From: JBHGBM01 sp041946965
GTDB taxonomy: Bacteria; Acidobacteriota; Terriglobia; Bryobacterales; Bryobacteraceae
Assembly (NCBI GenBank): GCA_041946965.1
Contig: JBHGBM010000013.1
Span: 1 to 64,000 of the forward strand
Reading direction: 5' to 3'
DNA: 64,000 nucleotides
A program made the translations under genes and the position numbers. How positions within the stretch are numbered: position 1 is the stretch's first letter; each line of letters opens with the position of its first letter. The notes below the pieces were generated by a model. The model worked only from the letters and a program-made list of their open reading frames with translations. It had not been told where the DNA came from and did no database searches. Below, piece by piece: positions 21,301 through 28,905 of the stretch.

Positions 21301-21797
21301 CTGCCGGTGTACTGCACGCCGGGCGAGAACTGGATGAACGTGTAGGGATTCCGCCCGATCATGGGCAGGTTGTCGAGCGTGCGTTTGTCCACGATCGCGC
21401 CGATGGCGCCCGTCTCCGTGCGCAGCAGCGGGGCTTCCGCCGTGACCGTAACCGAATCGCTCAACTGCCCTAACTCGAGCGGCACGTCGACCGCGACCGT
21501 CTCGCCGGTTTGCAGTTCAATGCCGTCGCGCAGGAATTTCTTGAACCCGGCGCACTCCACCTCGAGCCGGTAGGTCCCGGCATCGAGCAGGTTAAAGCGG
21601 TACAGGCCGGTGGCGTTGGAGCGGTCCGTGCGCACGGCGCCCGTGCCGGTGTGAATGAGCTTGAGTTCGGCGCCCGGCGCCGCCGCGCCGGAAGCGTCAC
21701 GGATGACGCCCGTGAGGTTGCTCTTGTTGACCTGTCCGAAGGCCGGCCAGCACGCGGCCGCGAGCAACGCGGGGAGGATCAGGGTCGGAAGTCGCAT
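18366..21797 (-). CDS. TonB-dependent receptor, Oar-like (T4)
   Basis: This is an outer-membrane receptor of 1143 residues. A signal peptide (about 1-21, ending in PAFGQ) precedes a carboxypeptidase-regulatory-like domain (SNLTGVIRDASG), plug and barrel ending in Phe. The ATG at 21797 lacks a ribosome site, but a full promoter (TTGGGC, 17 nt, TATAAT) ends 12 nt upstream, so the mRNA should have almost no leader. Its TAA overlaps a start codon of the GH28-like gene downstream, which makes a receptor-enzyme operon. By context it takes up pectin or uronic-acid oligosaccharides; this is inferred. Confidence 0.9.
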   Translation of the reverse strand: MRLPTLILPALLAAACWPAFGQVNKSNLTGVIRDASGAAAPGAELKLIHTGTGAVRTDRSNATGLYRFNLLDAGTYRLEVECAGFKKFLRDGIELQTGETVAVDVPLELGQLSDSVTVTAEAPLLRTETGAIGAIVDKRTLDNLPMIGRNPYTFIQFSPGVQYTGSPGSLNPWDAAGPSEFASSGSEARSEFLLDGIPNMSRNRVAYNPSPDAVEEMRVQTNAYDAEYGHSGAAFVNVSTRAGSNAMHGSVYWYHRDENLNANSFFNNLTGLPKSNFRLNTYGAAVSGPAYIPKLYDGRNRTHYTFDFEGTRRPSTGVGRGIVPTERERAGDFSQTVNRTGALYVVYDPLTTRPSGSGYVRSPFQGNAIPASRLDTVAKNLLKYYPLPNRVPTATLLDNYQNPSVQSIFKWASLSARVDHQVGQAQTLFFRYGWNHRRNYKSPFYGEQARVAGDPNGEEIYGRGNIAAAAGYTWVQGPRSVWDVRLGMTRYFDGNSLNGAGFDIAQLGFPASFARSVSFAVFPRFEFGGDITALGPNKNFNPNFLNQYNLLANNHYTAGRHSLKAGFRFQVLQDNIIDPQRAAGIFTFGRALTQGPDPTRTGATSGHGLASFMLGFATSASADNRVSPARQNTYYAFYAHDDWKVTDRLTLNMGIRFEHEGPVTERYNRGNAGIDLSIASPIEQGAKTNYARSPIPELAALAVKGGLRFLGADGLPRGNAAMPALAYAPRFGYAYRLSSRMVWRGGWGLFYNPNFTNNLRQDGFNLSTRMVTSLDGNLTPYHTLSNPFPNGLVTPAGAAGGLMTGVGQSLSAGAMSGTTPPKYLNGMAQQFSTGFQFVLPASVSVEASYVGNVSQRLEVSRNINQYADQFLALKTRLNTRVANPFYGLITDTTSALSQSTVTISQLLRPYPQYTGLTQNMLPYGRSHYDSLQVQVSKRLSHGVQFGAAYTVSKFMEATSYLNSNDAKPARVISDSDRPQRLVMYGSWDLPFGPGHRLGGGNHPLMRRIAGGWQLNWVGTYQSGDALSFSGAERTVWSRNSPHLIDQWFDTTQFVPQEPYTLRMLSARVADLRAPGIKKWDFTLMKAVPIRERLSLRIQGEFYNAFNTTHFDAPNTTITSRNFGWITGTLLGPREVQLAARLMF

Positions 21798-21809
21798 AGG
21801 GATGCAAGT

Positions 21810-21838
21810 ATTATATGGCCGGTTGATCCCAAGCCCAA
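21810..21838 (-). promoter_or_regulatory. Sigma-70-type promoter for receptor T4
   Basis: On the minus strand TTGGGC (21838-21833) is followed by a 17-nt spacer and TATAAT (21815-21810). The T4 start codon begins 12 nt after the -10, so the transcript would start about 5 nt before ATG. This is the most complete promoter seen in the window. It is read from consensus only. Confidence 0.6.
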
Positions 21839-21872
21839 AACCATGTTATGGATGGCCGGTACAAGGAGAGCC

Positions 21873-23474
21873 ATGCAAAGACGCGATCTGCTCAAGTCAG
21901 CCGCCGCCGGCGGCGCCTTCACCATTCTGAAGAGCGGGACATTGCGGGGGCAGAACGCCCCGAGCAACAAGCTCAATATCGCCCTCATCGGCGTGTGGGG
22001 CCGCGGAACCGCGCATTACAATGTGCTGCGCAATGAGAACGTGGTGGCCCTGTGCGACGTCAACGACCTGCGCACGCGCGAGGCGGTGAAGCTGTTCCCT
22101 AAAGCCAAGACGTATTGGGACTGGCGTCCCTGTCTCGACCAGAAGGACGTGGAAGCGGTCATCATCTGCACGGCCGACCATCATCACGCGTTCATCGCCA
22201 ACTGGGCGCTGAACCGGAACATGCACGTCTATTGCGAGAAGCCGATGGGGATCACGGTGGAGGAAGTCCGCACGCTTCGCGCCAATTACCTCAAGCGCCG
22301 CGCGAAGGTGGCCACGCAGCACGGCACGCAGCGGCACGCCTATCCGAACTTCGAGCGCTTGCGGGAGCTCGTGCTGGACGGCGCCATCGGCGAGGTGAAG
22401 GTGGTGCACGCGTGGGACAGCCGGCGCCTGCCCAGGCCCGGCTATCCTCAGGCTGAAGGCATGCCTCCGGCGGGCCTGCACTACGAGCAGTGGATCGGCC
22501 CCTCGCCGTACCATCCTTACAGCCCGCAGTATTTCGGCGGCAGCTCCGGTCTGAACTGCCTTTTCTGGAACATGTACCGCGACTTCGGCGTGGGCCAGAT
22601 GGGCGACATGGGCGCGCACACCATGGACCTGCCGTGGAACGTGGTGGACGCCGGCGCTCCCACGGGCATCGAAGTGGACCAGGAGGTCAGCGACAAGTTC
22701 AACCCGGACATCACGCCGGTGAAACTGAAGGTGTGCTTCGACCATCCCGCCAATAGCTGGCGCGGCCCCATCCAGCTCTTCTGGTACCAGGGCGGGTTGA
22801 AACCGGAATCCCCCAGGGGCTACGTGGACGTGAGCCGCATCGCCAACGGTGCCATCTTCGAAGGAACCCGGGGCGTTATTGTCGCGGACTTCACCAGCCG
22901 TGTCATTCTTCCCAACAACGACGACGGCGACTTCACCTATTACAAGCGCCGCGACCAGTCCGGACTGCTGCCGCTGGTAGGCGGCACGGGCCAGCGCACG
23001 CAGGGCGGGGCCCCGCGCCGCCCCGGACGGCCCGGACGCGGCGGACCGGCCGCGAGCCTGCCGCCGGGCTTCACCGCCATGCCCAGCGCGGACCCGAAAG
23101 AGAACGGCTTCCCCGTGGTGCAGATGTACGAGGGCAAAGTGCCGGCCGCCATCGCGCTGCCGAACACCGCCATCGATGCGTTCCTCGAGGGCGAGCGCGC
23201 CGGCCGCACCTTCAGCGTGGATCCGTTTCAGCAGGACTGGCTGGACGCCTGCAAGGGCAAGAGCAACCACATCGCGCATGGCATGAGCAGCAAGACCCAC
23301 TGCGATTTCGACTACTCCGGCACCATGATGGAGCAGATGCTGCTCGGCCTGGTGGCGCACCGCGCGGGCAAGAAGCTTCAGTACGATCCGGCGACGGGGC
23401 GCATCACGAATGCCGCGGAAGCCAACGCGTGGCTCAAGCGCGAGTACCGCAAGGGTTGGAAGCTGGACGGGTAG
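21873..23474 (+). CDS. Gfo/Idh/MocA-family oxidoreductase with Tat-like signal
   Basis: This 533-residue protein has an RRDLL twin-arginine-like N-terminus and an alanine-rich hydrophobic stretch, then a Rossmann segment (ALIGVWGRG), the EKPMGIT motif and a GQMGDMGAHTMDLPW segment typical of the large exported subgroup. A low-complexity insert rich in Gly, Arg and Pro (about 23000-23060) interrupts the C-terminal half. The ATG at 21873 has AAGGAG at 21863-21868. It converges with the DUF1080 gene, 9 nt from its stop. It is probably a periplasmic sugar or uronate oxidoreductase; the substrate is not known. Confidence 0.87.
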   Translation: MQRRDLLKSAAAGGAFTILKSGTLRGQNAPSNKLNIALIGVWGRGTAHYNVLRNENVVALCDVNDLRTREAVKLFPKAKTYWDWRPCLDQKDVEAVIICTADHHHAFIANWALNRNMHVYCEKPMGITVEEVRTLRANYLKRRAKVATQHGTQRHAYPNFERLRELVLDGAIGEVKVVHAWDSRRLPRPGYPQAEGMPPAGLHYEQWIGPSPYHPYSPQYFGGSSGLNCLFWNMYRDFGVGQMGDMGAHTMDLPWNVVDAGAPTGIEVDQEVSDKFNPDITPVKLKVCFDHPANSWRGPIQLFWYQGGLKPESPRGYVDVSRIANGAIFEGTRGVIVADFTSRVILPNNDDGDFTYYKRRDQSGLLPLVGGTGQRTQGGAPRRPGRPGRGGPAASLPPGFTAMPSADPKENGFPVVQMYEGKVPAAIALPNTAIDAFLEGERAGRTFSVDPFQQDWLDACKGKSNHIAHGMSSKTHCDFDYSGTMMEQMLLGLVAHRAGKKLQYDPATGRITNAAEANAWLKREYRKGWKLDG

Positions 23475-23483
23475 GCAACGTTC

Positions 23484-24104
23484 TTACGCGTTGCGCCGCA
23501 ACAAGCGGTACTCAATGCGGCGCAGCGCTCCGGTGCTCGCGTACGACGCGAAACCGAACGGCGCCGAAAGCTCGATTTCCCCAGGGCGCAGGTCTACGCG
23601 CCGCCCCGCGATGGCCACATTCACCGCGGGCTCTTCATCGATCCACGCGACGATGCGCTCGTCCGTGATCTGAATGCGGAACCTATACCACTTGCCGTTT
23701 TCGAATTCGAAGTACGCGCGCGTTTCGTTTTCCGAGGCGTCCCACCCGTCGATATTCGAGATGCCGACGATATCGCCTCCCCATCCGCCGGTCACCCAGG
23801 TGCAGGCAGATTCCCCCACCGGACAGGTCAGGCTGGCGAAGAAGTCGCCGCCTTCCATGCGCGCGGCCTCGAACCTCACTTCGTAATTCGTGCGCGGGAA
23901 GGCGCCCGTCCAGTTCACTCCGGTGAGCGGTTTTCCCGCCCCGAGCACGAGCGTTCCGTTTTCCACGCGCACTCTGCCGCGCCCGCGGAACTCCGTCTCG
24001 CGCCAGCCCGCGAGCGACTTGCCGTCGAACATCGGCTTCCATTCGCCGGCCTCGGGCGCCGCGCCGGCCAGCAGGGTGCAGATAAATTCGAAACGCGAAA
24101 GCAT
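23484..24104 (-). CDS. DUF1080 (3-keto-disaccharide hydrolase-like) secreted protein
   Basis: This is a 206-residue jelly-roll protein of the DUF1080 family. FDGKSLAGWRE near the N-terminus is the family hallmark, and GKWYRFRIQ and FGFASY occur further on. A short hydrophobic N-terminus (FICTLLAGAAP) may be a signal peptide. Its ATG overlaps the stop of the oligogalacturonate lyase gene as TAATG, so the pair is translationally coupled. Some DUF1080 members hydrolyse 3-keto-glycosides, acting with Gfo/Idh/MocA enzymes that make the 3-keto sugar; the convergent neighbour is such an oxidoreductase. That link is an inference from context. Confidence 0.8.
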   Translation of the reverse strand: MLSRFEFICTLLAGAAPEAGEWKPMFDGKSLAGWRETEFRGRGRVRVENGTLVLGAGKPLTGVNWTGAFPRTNYEVRFEAARMEGGDFFASLTCPVGESACTWVTGGWGGDIVGISNIDGWDASENETRAYFEFENGKWYRFRIQITDERIVAWIDEEPAVNVAIAGRRVDLRPGEIELSAPFGFASYASTGALRRIEYRLLRRNA

Positions 24105-25312
24105 TATTGGGCCTTGGCCACCTCGACAGCGAAGACGTACGTGGGACCGAACATGTTGGAACGGAACACCACCCACTTCCGGTCCGGCGTGAAGCTCACG
24201 TTGGGCTCGAGCCGGTACTGGTGCTTGGACATGTTCACCAATTTCTCCGCCCGCAGCACGCCGGGCTGCACGAAGCTCTTGTCGTCGATGCCGCGGTTGG
24301 GAATCAGCTCCGGGCGGAACAGGTAGATCCACTGGCCGTCCGGCGCGCGCGCCACCTGTCCGGGGTCGCCGCCATCACCGCACAGCAGAGTGCCGTCGTT
24401 GGTCACGTTGAAGTGGATGGACCACTCGTTTCGCTGCAAGTGGTACCAGGTGCGTCGCCCGGTATCGAGGTTGTAAGCCGCCAGCCAGAAATCCTCGCCG
24501 CGCGGCGTCTGCAAATCGTACCAGATGGTGCGGCCGTCCGCGCTCCAGAACTCGTGGCCGAAAATCTCCATCGCCATGGTGCGGGTGTGAATCCGGGTCA
24601 GCCCGGAGCCGTCCGTGCGGATGGTCCAGATACGGTCCACTTTGTGCCACGGCCCTTCGTGGCAGAACATGATGAGCTTCGGGTCCGTGGGCGAGAACAG
24701 CAGGTGGTTGAGCCAGTCGTTGCTCTTGTGGATGGTCTTGACTTCGCCGGTCTCCACGCTGATGGTGAACAGTCCCATGGGAAGGCGCGCCGCCCAGCGC
24801 TCTTCCATCATCTGGCCCTTGTTCCTGGGCTGATCGAGCGAACGGGTCTGCTGCGTGCGTGGGCCGCCGTAGTCCTGGCCTTGCCCCTCGATGTAGGTTC
24901 CGGCGAGCAGGCTTTCATCGGCGTTGACGGTGGAAACCCCGCCGCGCGGCGGCAACGTTCCGATGCGGCGCGTCTGACCGCTCTCAATATCGGTGAAGAA
25001 GACGGCGCCCTCGCGGATGTAGTACACGCGCGGATGCTTGCGCCCGGCCTCGATGAGCCGCGCGCGCCCCTGCACGACCTGTTTGGTTTGCCGTGTGGCC
25101 AGTTCGAGCGTGTAGATCCCGTCCGGCGTGGTGTAGACCAGCTTCTTGCCGTCCGCCGTGTAGCCGTTCTGGTTGAAGTAGAGGCTGGCGCTATCCGGCT
25201 CGCTCGTCAGGCGGATGACGCGGTGGCCTGTATCGGGGTCGATCCACGAAGCGGGCGGCTCCGCCGCGCCCAAGAACAAACAGGCAACCAGTGTGGCAAG
25301 CATGGTTCTCAT
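24104..25312 (-). CDS. Oligogalacturonate lyase family protein (PL22)
   Basis: This 402-residue protein has a signal peptide (about 1-17, LFLGAAEP) followed by a beta-propeller with repeated short blades. The stretch SPTDPKLIMFCHEGPW followed by WTIRTDGS matches the PL22 oligogalacturonate lyase family, where histidines bind a metal and catalysis is beta-elimination on short galacturonate chains. FGHEFWSADGRTIWYD and SIHFNVTNDG supply more conserved His/Asp. The ATG at 25312 has AAAGGA upstream and lies 14 nt after the T5 stop. The order T5, lyase, DUF1080 forms one operon. The product would be an unsaturated uronate. The signal peptide is notable because many characterised PL22 enzymes are cytosolic. 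Confidence 0.85.
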   Translation of the reverse strand: MRTMLATLVACLFLGAAEPPASWIDPDTGHRVIRLTSEPDSASLYFNQNGYTADGKKLVYTTPDGIYTLELATRQTKQVVQGRARLIEAGRKHPRVYYIREGAVFFTDIESGQTRRIGTLPPRGGVSTVNADESLLAGTYIEGQGQDYGGPRTQQTRSLDQPRNKGQMMEERWAARLPMGLFTISVETGEVKTIHKSNDWLNHLLFSPTDPKLIMFCHEGPWHKVDRIWTIRTDGSGLTRIHTRTMAMEIFGHEFWSADGRTIWYDLQTPRGEDFWLAAYNLDTGRRTWYHLQRNEWSIHFNVTNDGTLLCGDGGDPGQVARAPDGQWIYLFRPELIPNRGIDDKSFVQPGVLRAEKLVNMSKHQYRLEPNVSFTPDRKWVVFRSNMFGPTYVFAVEVAKAQ

Positions 25313-25326
25313 TGTATGTCCTTTGC

Positions 25327-28300
25327 TCAGAAAGCCAGCTTCAGCGAAAACTGGATGGACCGGGGCGAGTTCTGCTGCCCGGTCACGCGGCCGAAGTTGG
25401 CGTTGTTGATGTCGAGCGACGCCGGGCCGCTGAAGATCACGGCGTTGGCCACGTTGAACGCTTCGGCGGTGAAGTTCAGCCCGGCGCGCTCCGTGAAGCG
25501 GAACCGCCGTGTGATCCCTATGTCCTCATTCCAGAAGCCCGGATTGTACAAGCCGAAGGCGCCCGCGCCGGGTGTATTGCCGTAAGTGTAAGGAGCGGGG
25601 TTCATGAAGGCCTTGGCATCCAGAAATGCGGGCCGCGCGCCGAGCAGATCGCCGCTGCCCCAGTCTCCGTTGATGCGAACGGAGCCGTTGAAGTTGGGGT
25701 TATAGGACGCGCGGCAGCCTCCCGCGTTCGGCAGGTTGCAGCTCGCGGCGATGATGCCGTAGGGCAGGCCCGACCGCAGCCGCGTGATGCTGGAGAGCCG
25801 CCAGCCGCTGAGGAGGGCGCGCGCGGCCGCATTTCCCGGGTTGATCGCGCGCCCCGCGCCGAACGGCAGCCCGTAAACCACCATGGCGTTGAACACGTGG
25901 CGGCGGTCGCTTTCGCCATGCGTCTTTTCGTTCTGCCAGAAGTAGGCGGAGCGGCCCGTGCCCGCATCGGAAAGCGTCTTGCTCCAGGTGTGGTTGATGT
26001 TAAACGTCAATCCGGAAGACATGCGCTTGACGAGCGTAATCTGAAGCGAGTTGTAGTTCGAGCTCGCCAGGTTCACGAAATCCGTGCCGGTTCCCGTGTA
26101 CTGCGGAAACGGCCGGAGCATCTGTGCGAAGGTGCCGCGGAAATTCGGAAACGGCAGGGCGATATCGGGGACGATCGCACGCGCCGAGGCCAACGTGGTG
26201 GCGTTCACCTGCGAGGTGAGCAGGTTGCCAAGCACGAGGTAACGCGGGTGAATCTGGGCCGACCAGATGCCCAGCCCGCCGCCGCGCAGCAGTTTTCCAT
26301 TGCTGCCGGCGTAACCCGCGGTCAGCGTGAGCGAGGGTGTGATCGACCGCTGAACGGAAAAGTTCCAGTTCTGATAGCGGGGCGGCCGGGCTGCGTTCTC
26401 CGGGTTGTCGAAGCTGACCCCGCCGCCGGAAGGCTTCTCGTTCGTGAACCCGGTGTTCAGTGTGGAATCGAAGAACGGGGGCTTCTGGTAGGCCGGAACG
26501 CCATCGTCCCAGTCAAACGCGGGGCTGAAGGTGTCGAGCGAGCTGAACCCGGGCGACGCCGTATAGCCAAGCTTCCCGGTACCCTCGCGCGCGCCGCCGC
26601 GCCCGCCGACGGCTCCGTGACGGCTGTACATCATGCCGTAGCCCGCCCGCAGCACGGTCTTGTCACCGAGCTTGTAAGCGATGCCGATGCGCGGCCCCCA
26701 GTTGTTATGGTGCGTTTGAATCCTGGTGCGGCAGTTGCAATAGAGCGGCGATTGCCCATTGCCGCCGAACTGCAACGCGCCGCGGAAGTTGCCGGCGGCG
26801 GGATTGGGAACGTCCGGGTTGAACCACGAGACGCGGTCCCGCACTTCCACGTAAGGCTGCATCAGGTCGTACCGCAGCCCGGCGTTCACGGTGAGGTTGC
26901 GGGTGATCTTCCAGTCGTCGCTCACCCACCACGCGTAATTGCGAAACCGCGCGCCGGAGGTCACCACCGAATCCTCAATCACGTTGGAGGAATTCAGCGT
27001 GCCCAGCAGATAGCTGGCGTACGCGTTGCCCGTGGTATTGTCGATCCGGCCGGCGGTGAACCCCGCGGTCTGCGCGTTGCTGAACGCCGCATTGAACAGG
27101 GTTCCGTCCCACCGGGCGCGATAGTTGTCCTGAAGCCGCTGCGCCTGAAAGCCCGCCTTCACCGAATGGCTGCCGCGCACCCACTGGAAGTTGTCCTGGA
27201 GCGTGAAATTGTTCAGCGCGTCCAGGAACGGCCGCGCGTCGGTGCCGCGCCAGCTTTGCGGCGCGTTGGGGCCCGCGAAAGATACCTCGGGGAAGGATTC
27301 CGTGGCATCGCCTTTGGGCAGCCCCTTGATCCCGGCCTTTTCCACCCAGTTGCTGCCGATGGTGGGATTGGTGATCGGGATCCACAGCCGCGAGACGCCG
27401 AAACTCACCTGGTTCACCATGCTGGCGGTCATGACCCAGGTGTGTTTCACCTGCCCGACGGTGGGCACTTCATCCACCACGCGCGTCACCACGAAGGGCA
27501 GCGGCAGCGGAACCGGATTGCCGCGGACCGCGCTGCTCTGGTTGTGCGAGCCGCGCGAGAACAGCACCGCGAACCGGTGCGCGTCAGTGGCGTTCAGATC
27601 GGCCTTGATGTTGACGTTGGCATTGTTGAAGCCCACACCCTTGTTGTTGTTGAGGAAGTTATTGGCGATGCCGGAGTGGGTCGGCGCGGGCATCGGCTCC
27701 TGGAAGAACCTGGATGCGGAAGAGATGCGGCTGGCGGGAATGACTTTCCCGGCGAACGGCTGCCGGGTGCAGTTGGCGCCCGCCGGGCACTGCGTGCTGG
27801 CAGGATCAAAAATGTTTACGGGCAGCTCGCTGAAATCGCCGGTGCGCATTTTGGCCGTGGGGATGGTGACGAAGCGGTAGTCCGTAGCCACCCGGTAGCG
27901 GTACGCGTCGTAGGAGCCGAAGAAGAAGATGCGGTTCTTCCGGACCGGCCCGCCGATGGTGAACCCGAACTGGTTCTGGTTCTGCTGCGGGCGCTTGGGG
28001 GAAAAGAAGCCGCGCGAATCGAGCACCGTGTTGCGCAGGAATTCGTACGCCGAGCCGTGCAACTGGTTGGTGCCCGACTTGATGGTGTAGTTCTCCGAGC
28101 CCTGGCCGTTGTACTCCACCGATTGGCCGCTGGTCTCCACCTGGAACTGATCCACGGACTCCACCGACACCGCGAATTGCAGCGCTCGGCTTTCGCCCTG
28201 GCGGACGGCGTCGGTGATCGGCAGGCCCTCCAGGTACACGTCCTTCGAGAAACTCTGGCCGCCGTTGACGAAACCGAACGTGCCGCCCTCCTGCACTCCG

Positions 28301-28779
28301 GGCATCAGGTAAATAAAAGCGGCGGGGTTGCGCGGATTGCCGTCGCCCATGGTGAGGGGCAGCGCCGTGTACATGTCATTGCGCACCGTCTGGCCCATGC
28401 GGGCGTCCGAAGTGTTGAGCTCCGGCGGGGCGGCGGTGACGGTGAGGCTCTCCGAGGTGGCGCCCACCTCAAGTTGAAGATTCATCTCCACGGTGCTCAG
28501 GGCATCCAGCACCACCTGTTCCTGCACCGTGGTGCGGAAGCCCGGAGCCGACGCCGCGATCTTGTAGGTTCCCACAGGCAGCGGGGCAATCACGTATAGC
28601 CCGGCAGGCGTCGTCTCGCGCCGGGTCTCCACTCCCGTAGCGACGTTGGTTGCGATGACAGCGGCGCCGGGCACCACGGCGCCCGTCGCATCAGTAACCG
28701 TTCCTTTAATGGTCCCGCCGCCGCCGATTTGCGCGCACAGCGGGGCCGCCCACAACAGCCAAAAGGCGATTGACCGCAC
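25327..28779 (-). CDS. TonB-dependent receptor, Oar-like (T5)
   Basis: This is an outer-membrane receptor of 1150 residues starting with GTG; AAGGAG lies 8 nt upstream. The signal peptide (about 1-16, LLWAAPLCAQ) precedes a carboxypeptidase-regulatory-like domain (GTIKGTVTDATG), plug and barrel. A glycine-rich stretch follows the signal. It heads an operon with the PL22 lyase and DUF1080 genes, which gives the best substrate clue in the cluster: oligogalacturonides. It is divergent from T6, with 126 bp between starts. The N-terminal domain and plug are distinct from T6. Confidence 0.9.
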   Translation of the reverse strand: MRSIAFWLLWAAPLCAQIGGGGTIKGTVTDATGAVVPGAAVIATNVATGVETRRETTPAGLYVIAPLPVGTYKIAASAPGFRTTVQEQVVLDALSTVEMNLQLEVGATSESLTVTAAPPELNTSDARMGQTVRNDMYTALPLTMGDGNPRNPAAFIYLMPGVQEGGTFGFVNGGQSFSKDVYLEGLPITDAVRQGESRALQFAVSVESVDQFQVETSGQSVEYNGQGSENYTIKSGTNQLHGSAYEFLRNTVLDSRGFFSPKRPQQNQNQFGFTIGGPVRKNRIFFFGSYDAYRYRVATDYRFVTIPTAKMRTGDFSELPVNIFDPASTQCPAGANCTRQPFAGKVIPASRISSASRFFQEPMPAPTHSGIANNFLNNNKGVGFNNANVNIKADLNATDAHRFAVLFSRGSHNQSSAVRGNPVPLPLPFVVTRVVDEVPTVGQVKHTWVMTASMVNQVSFGVSRLWIPITNPTIGSNWVEKAGIKGLPKGDATESFPEVSFAGPNAPQSWRGTDARPFLDALNNFTLQDNFQWVRGSHSVKAGFQAQRLQDNYRARWDGTLFNAAFSNAQTAGFTAGRIDNTTGNAYASYLLGTLNSSNVIEDSVVTSGARFRNYAWWVSDDWKITRNLTVNAGLRYDLMQPYVEVRDRVSWFNPDVPNPAAGNFRGALQFGGNGQSPLYCNCRTRIQTHHNNWGPRIGIAYKLGDKTVLRAGYGMMYSRHGAVGGRGGAREGTGKLGYTASPGFSSLDTFSPAFDWDDGVPAYQKPPFFDSTLNTGFTNEKPSGGGVSFDNPENAARPPRYQNWNFSVQRSITPSLTLTAGYAGSNGKLLRGGGLGIWSAQIHPRYLVLGNLLTSQVNATTLASARAIVPDIALPFPNFRGTFAQMLRPFPQYTGTGTDFVNLASSNYNSLQITLVKRMSSGLTFNINHTWSKTLSDAGTGRSAYFWQNEKTHGESDRRHVFNAMVVYGLPFGAGRAINPGNAAARALLSGWRLSSITRLRSGLPYGIIAASCNLPNAGGCRASYNPNFNGSVRINGDWGSGDLLGARPAFLDAKAFMNPAPYTYGNTPGAGAFGLYNPGFWNEDIGITRRFRFTERAGLNFTAEAFNVANAVIFSGPASLDINNANFGRVTGQQNSPRSIQFSLKLAF

Positions 28780-28812
28780 GGCCGGCTCCTTTTCAGAGAT
28801 ATAGTAGCCGGA

Positions 28813-28859
28813 TTGTCTTACCCCGGCGGTACGTTAGTATACTCCCGCCCCCGGGCGGG
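28813..28859 (+). promoter_or_regulatory. Putative promoter and TAGTATACT box of receptor T6
   Basis: TTGTCT (28813-28818) is followed by TAGTATACT at 28835-28843, which gives a 16-nt spacer to TAGTAT or 19 nt to TATACT. A GC hairpin (CCCGCC 28844-28849, GGCGGG 28854-28859) follows at once and would form the 5' end of the mRNA. The box and flanks match those before T3. The T6 start is about 60 nt further on, so this gene has a leader. Confidence 0.42.
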
Positions 28860-28905
28860 TGGCGGGGGCACGCCCGCTCGACCATTCAGATCCGGTTCGC
28901 GTAGA

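Noticed and set aside
23475..23494. GCAACG...CGTTGC inverted repeat between the convergent Gfo/Idh/MocA and DUF1080 genes
   Set aside because: The stem is only 6 bp with an 8-nt loop and no T run, and it includes the DUF1080 stop codon; too weak to call a terminator.
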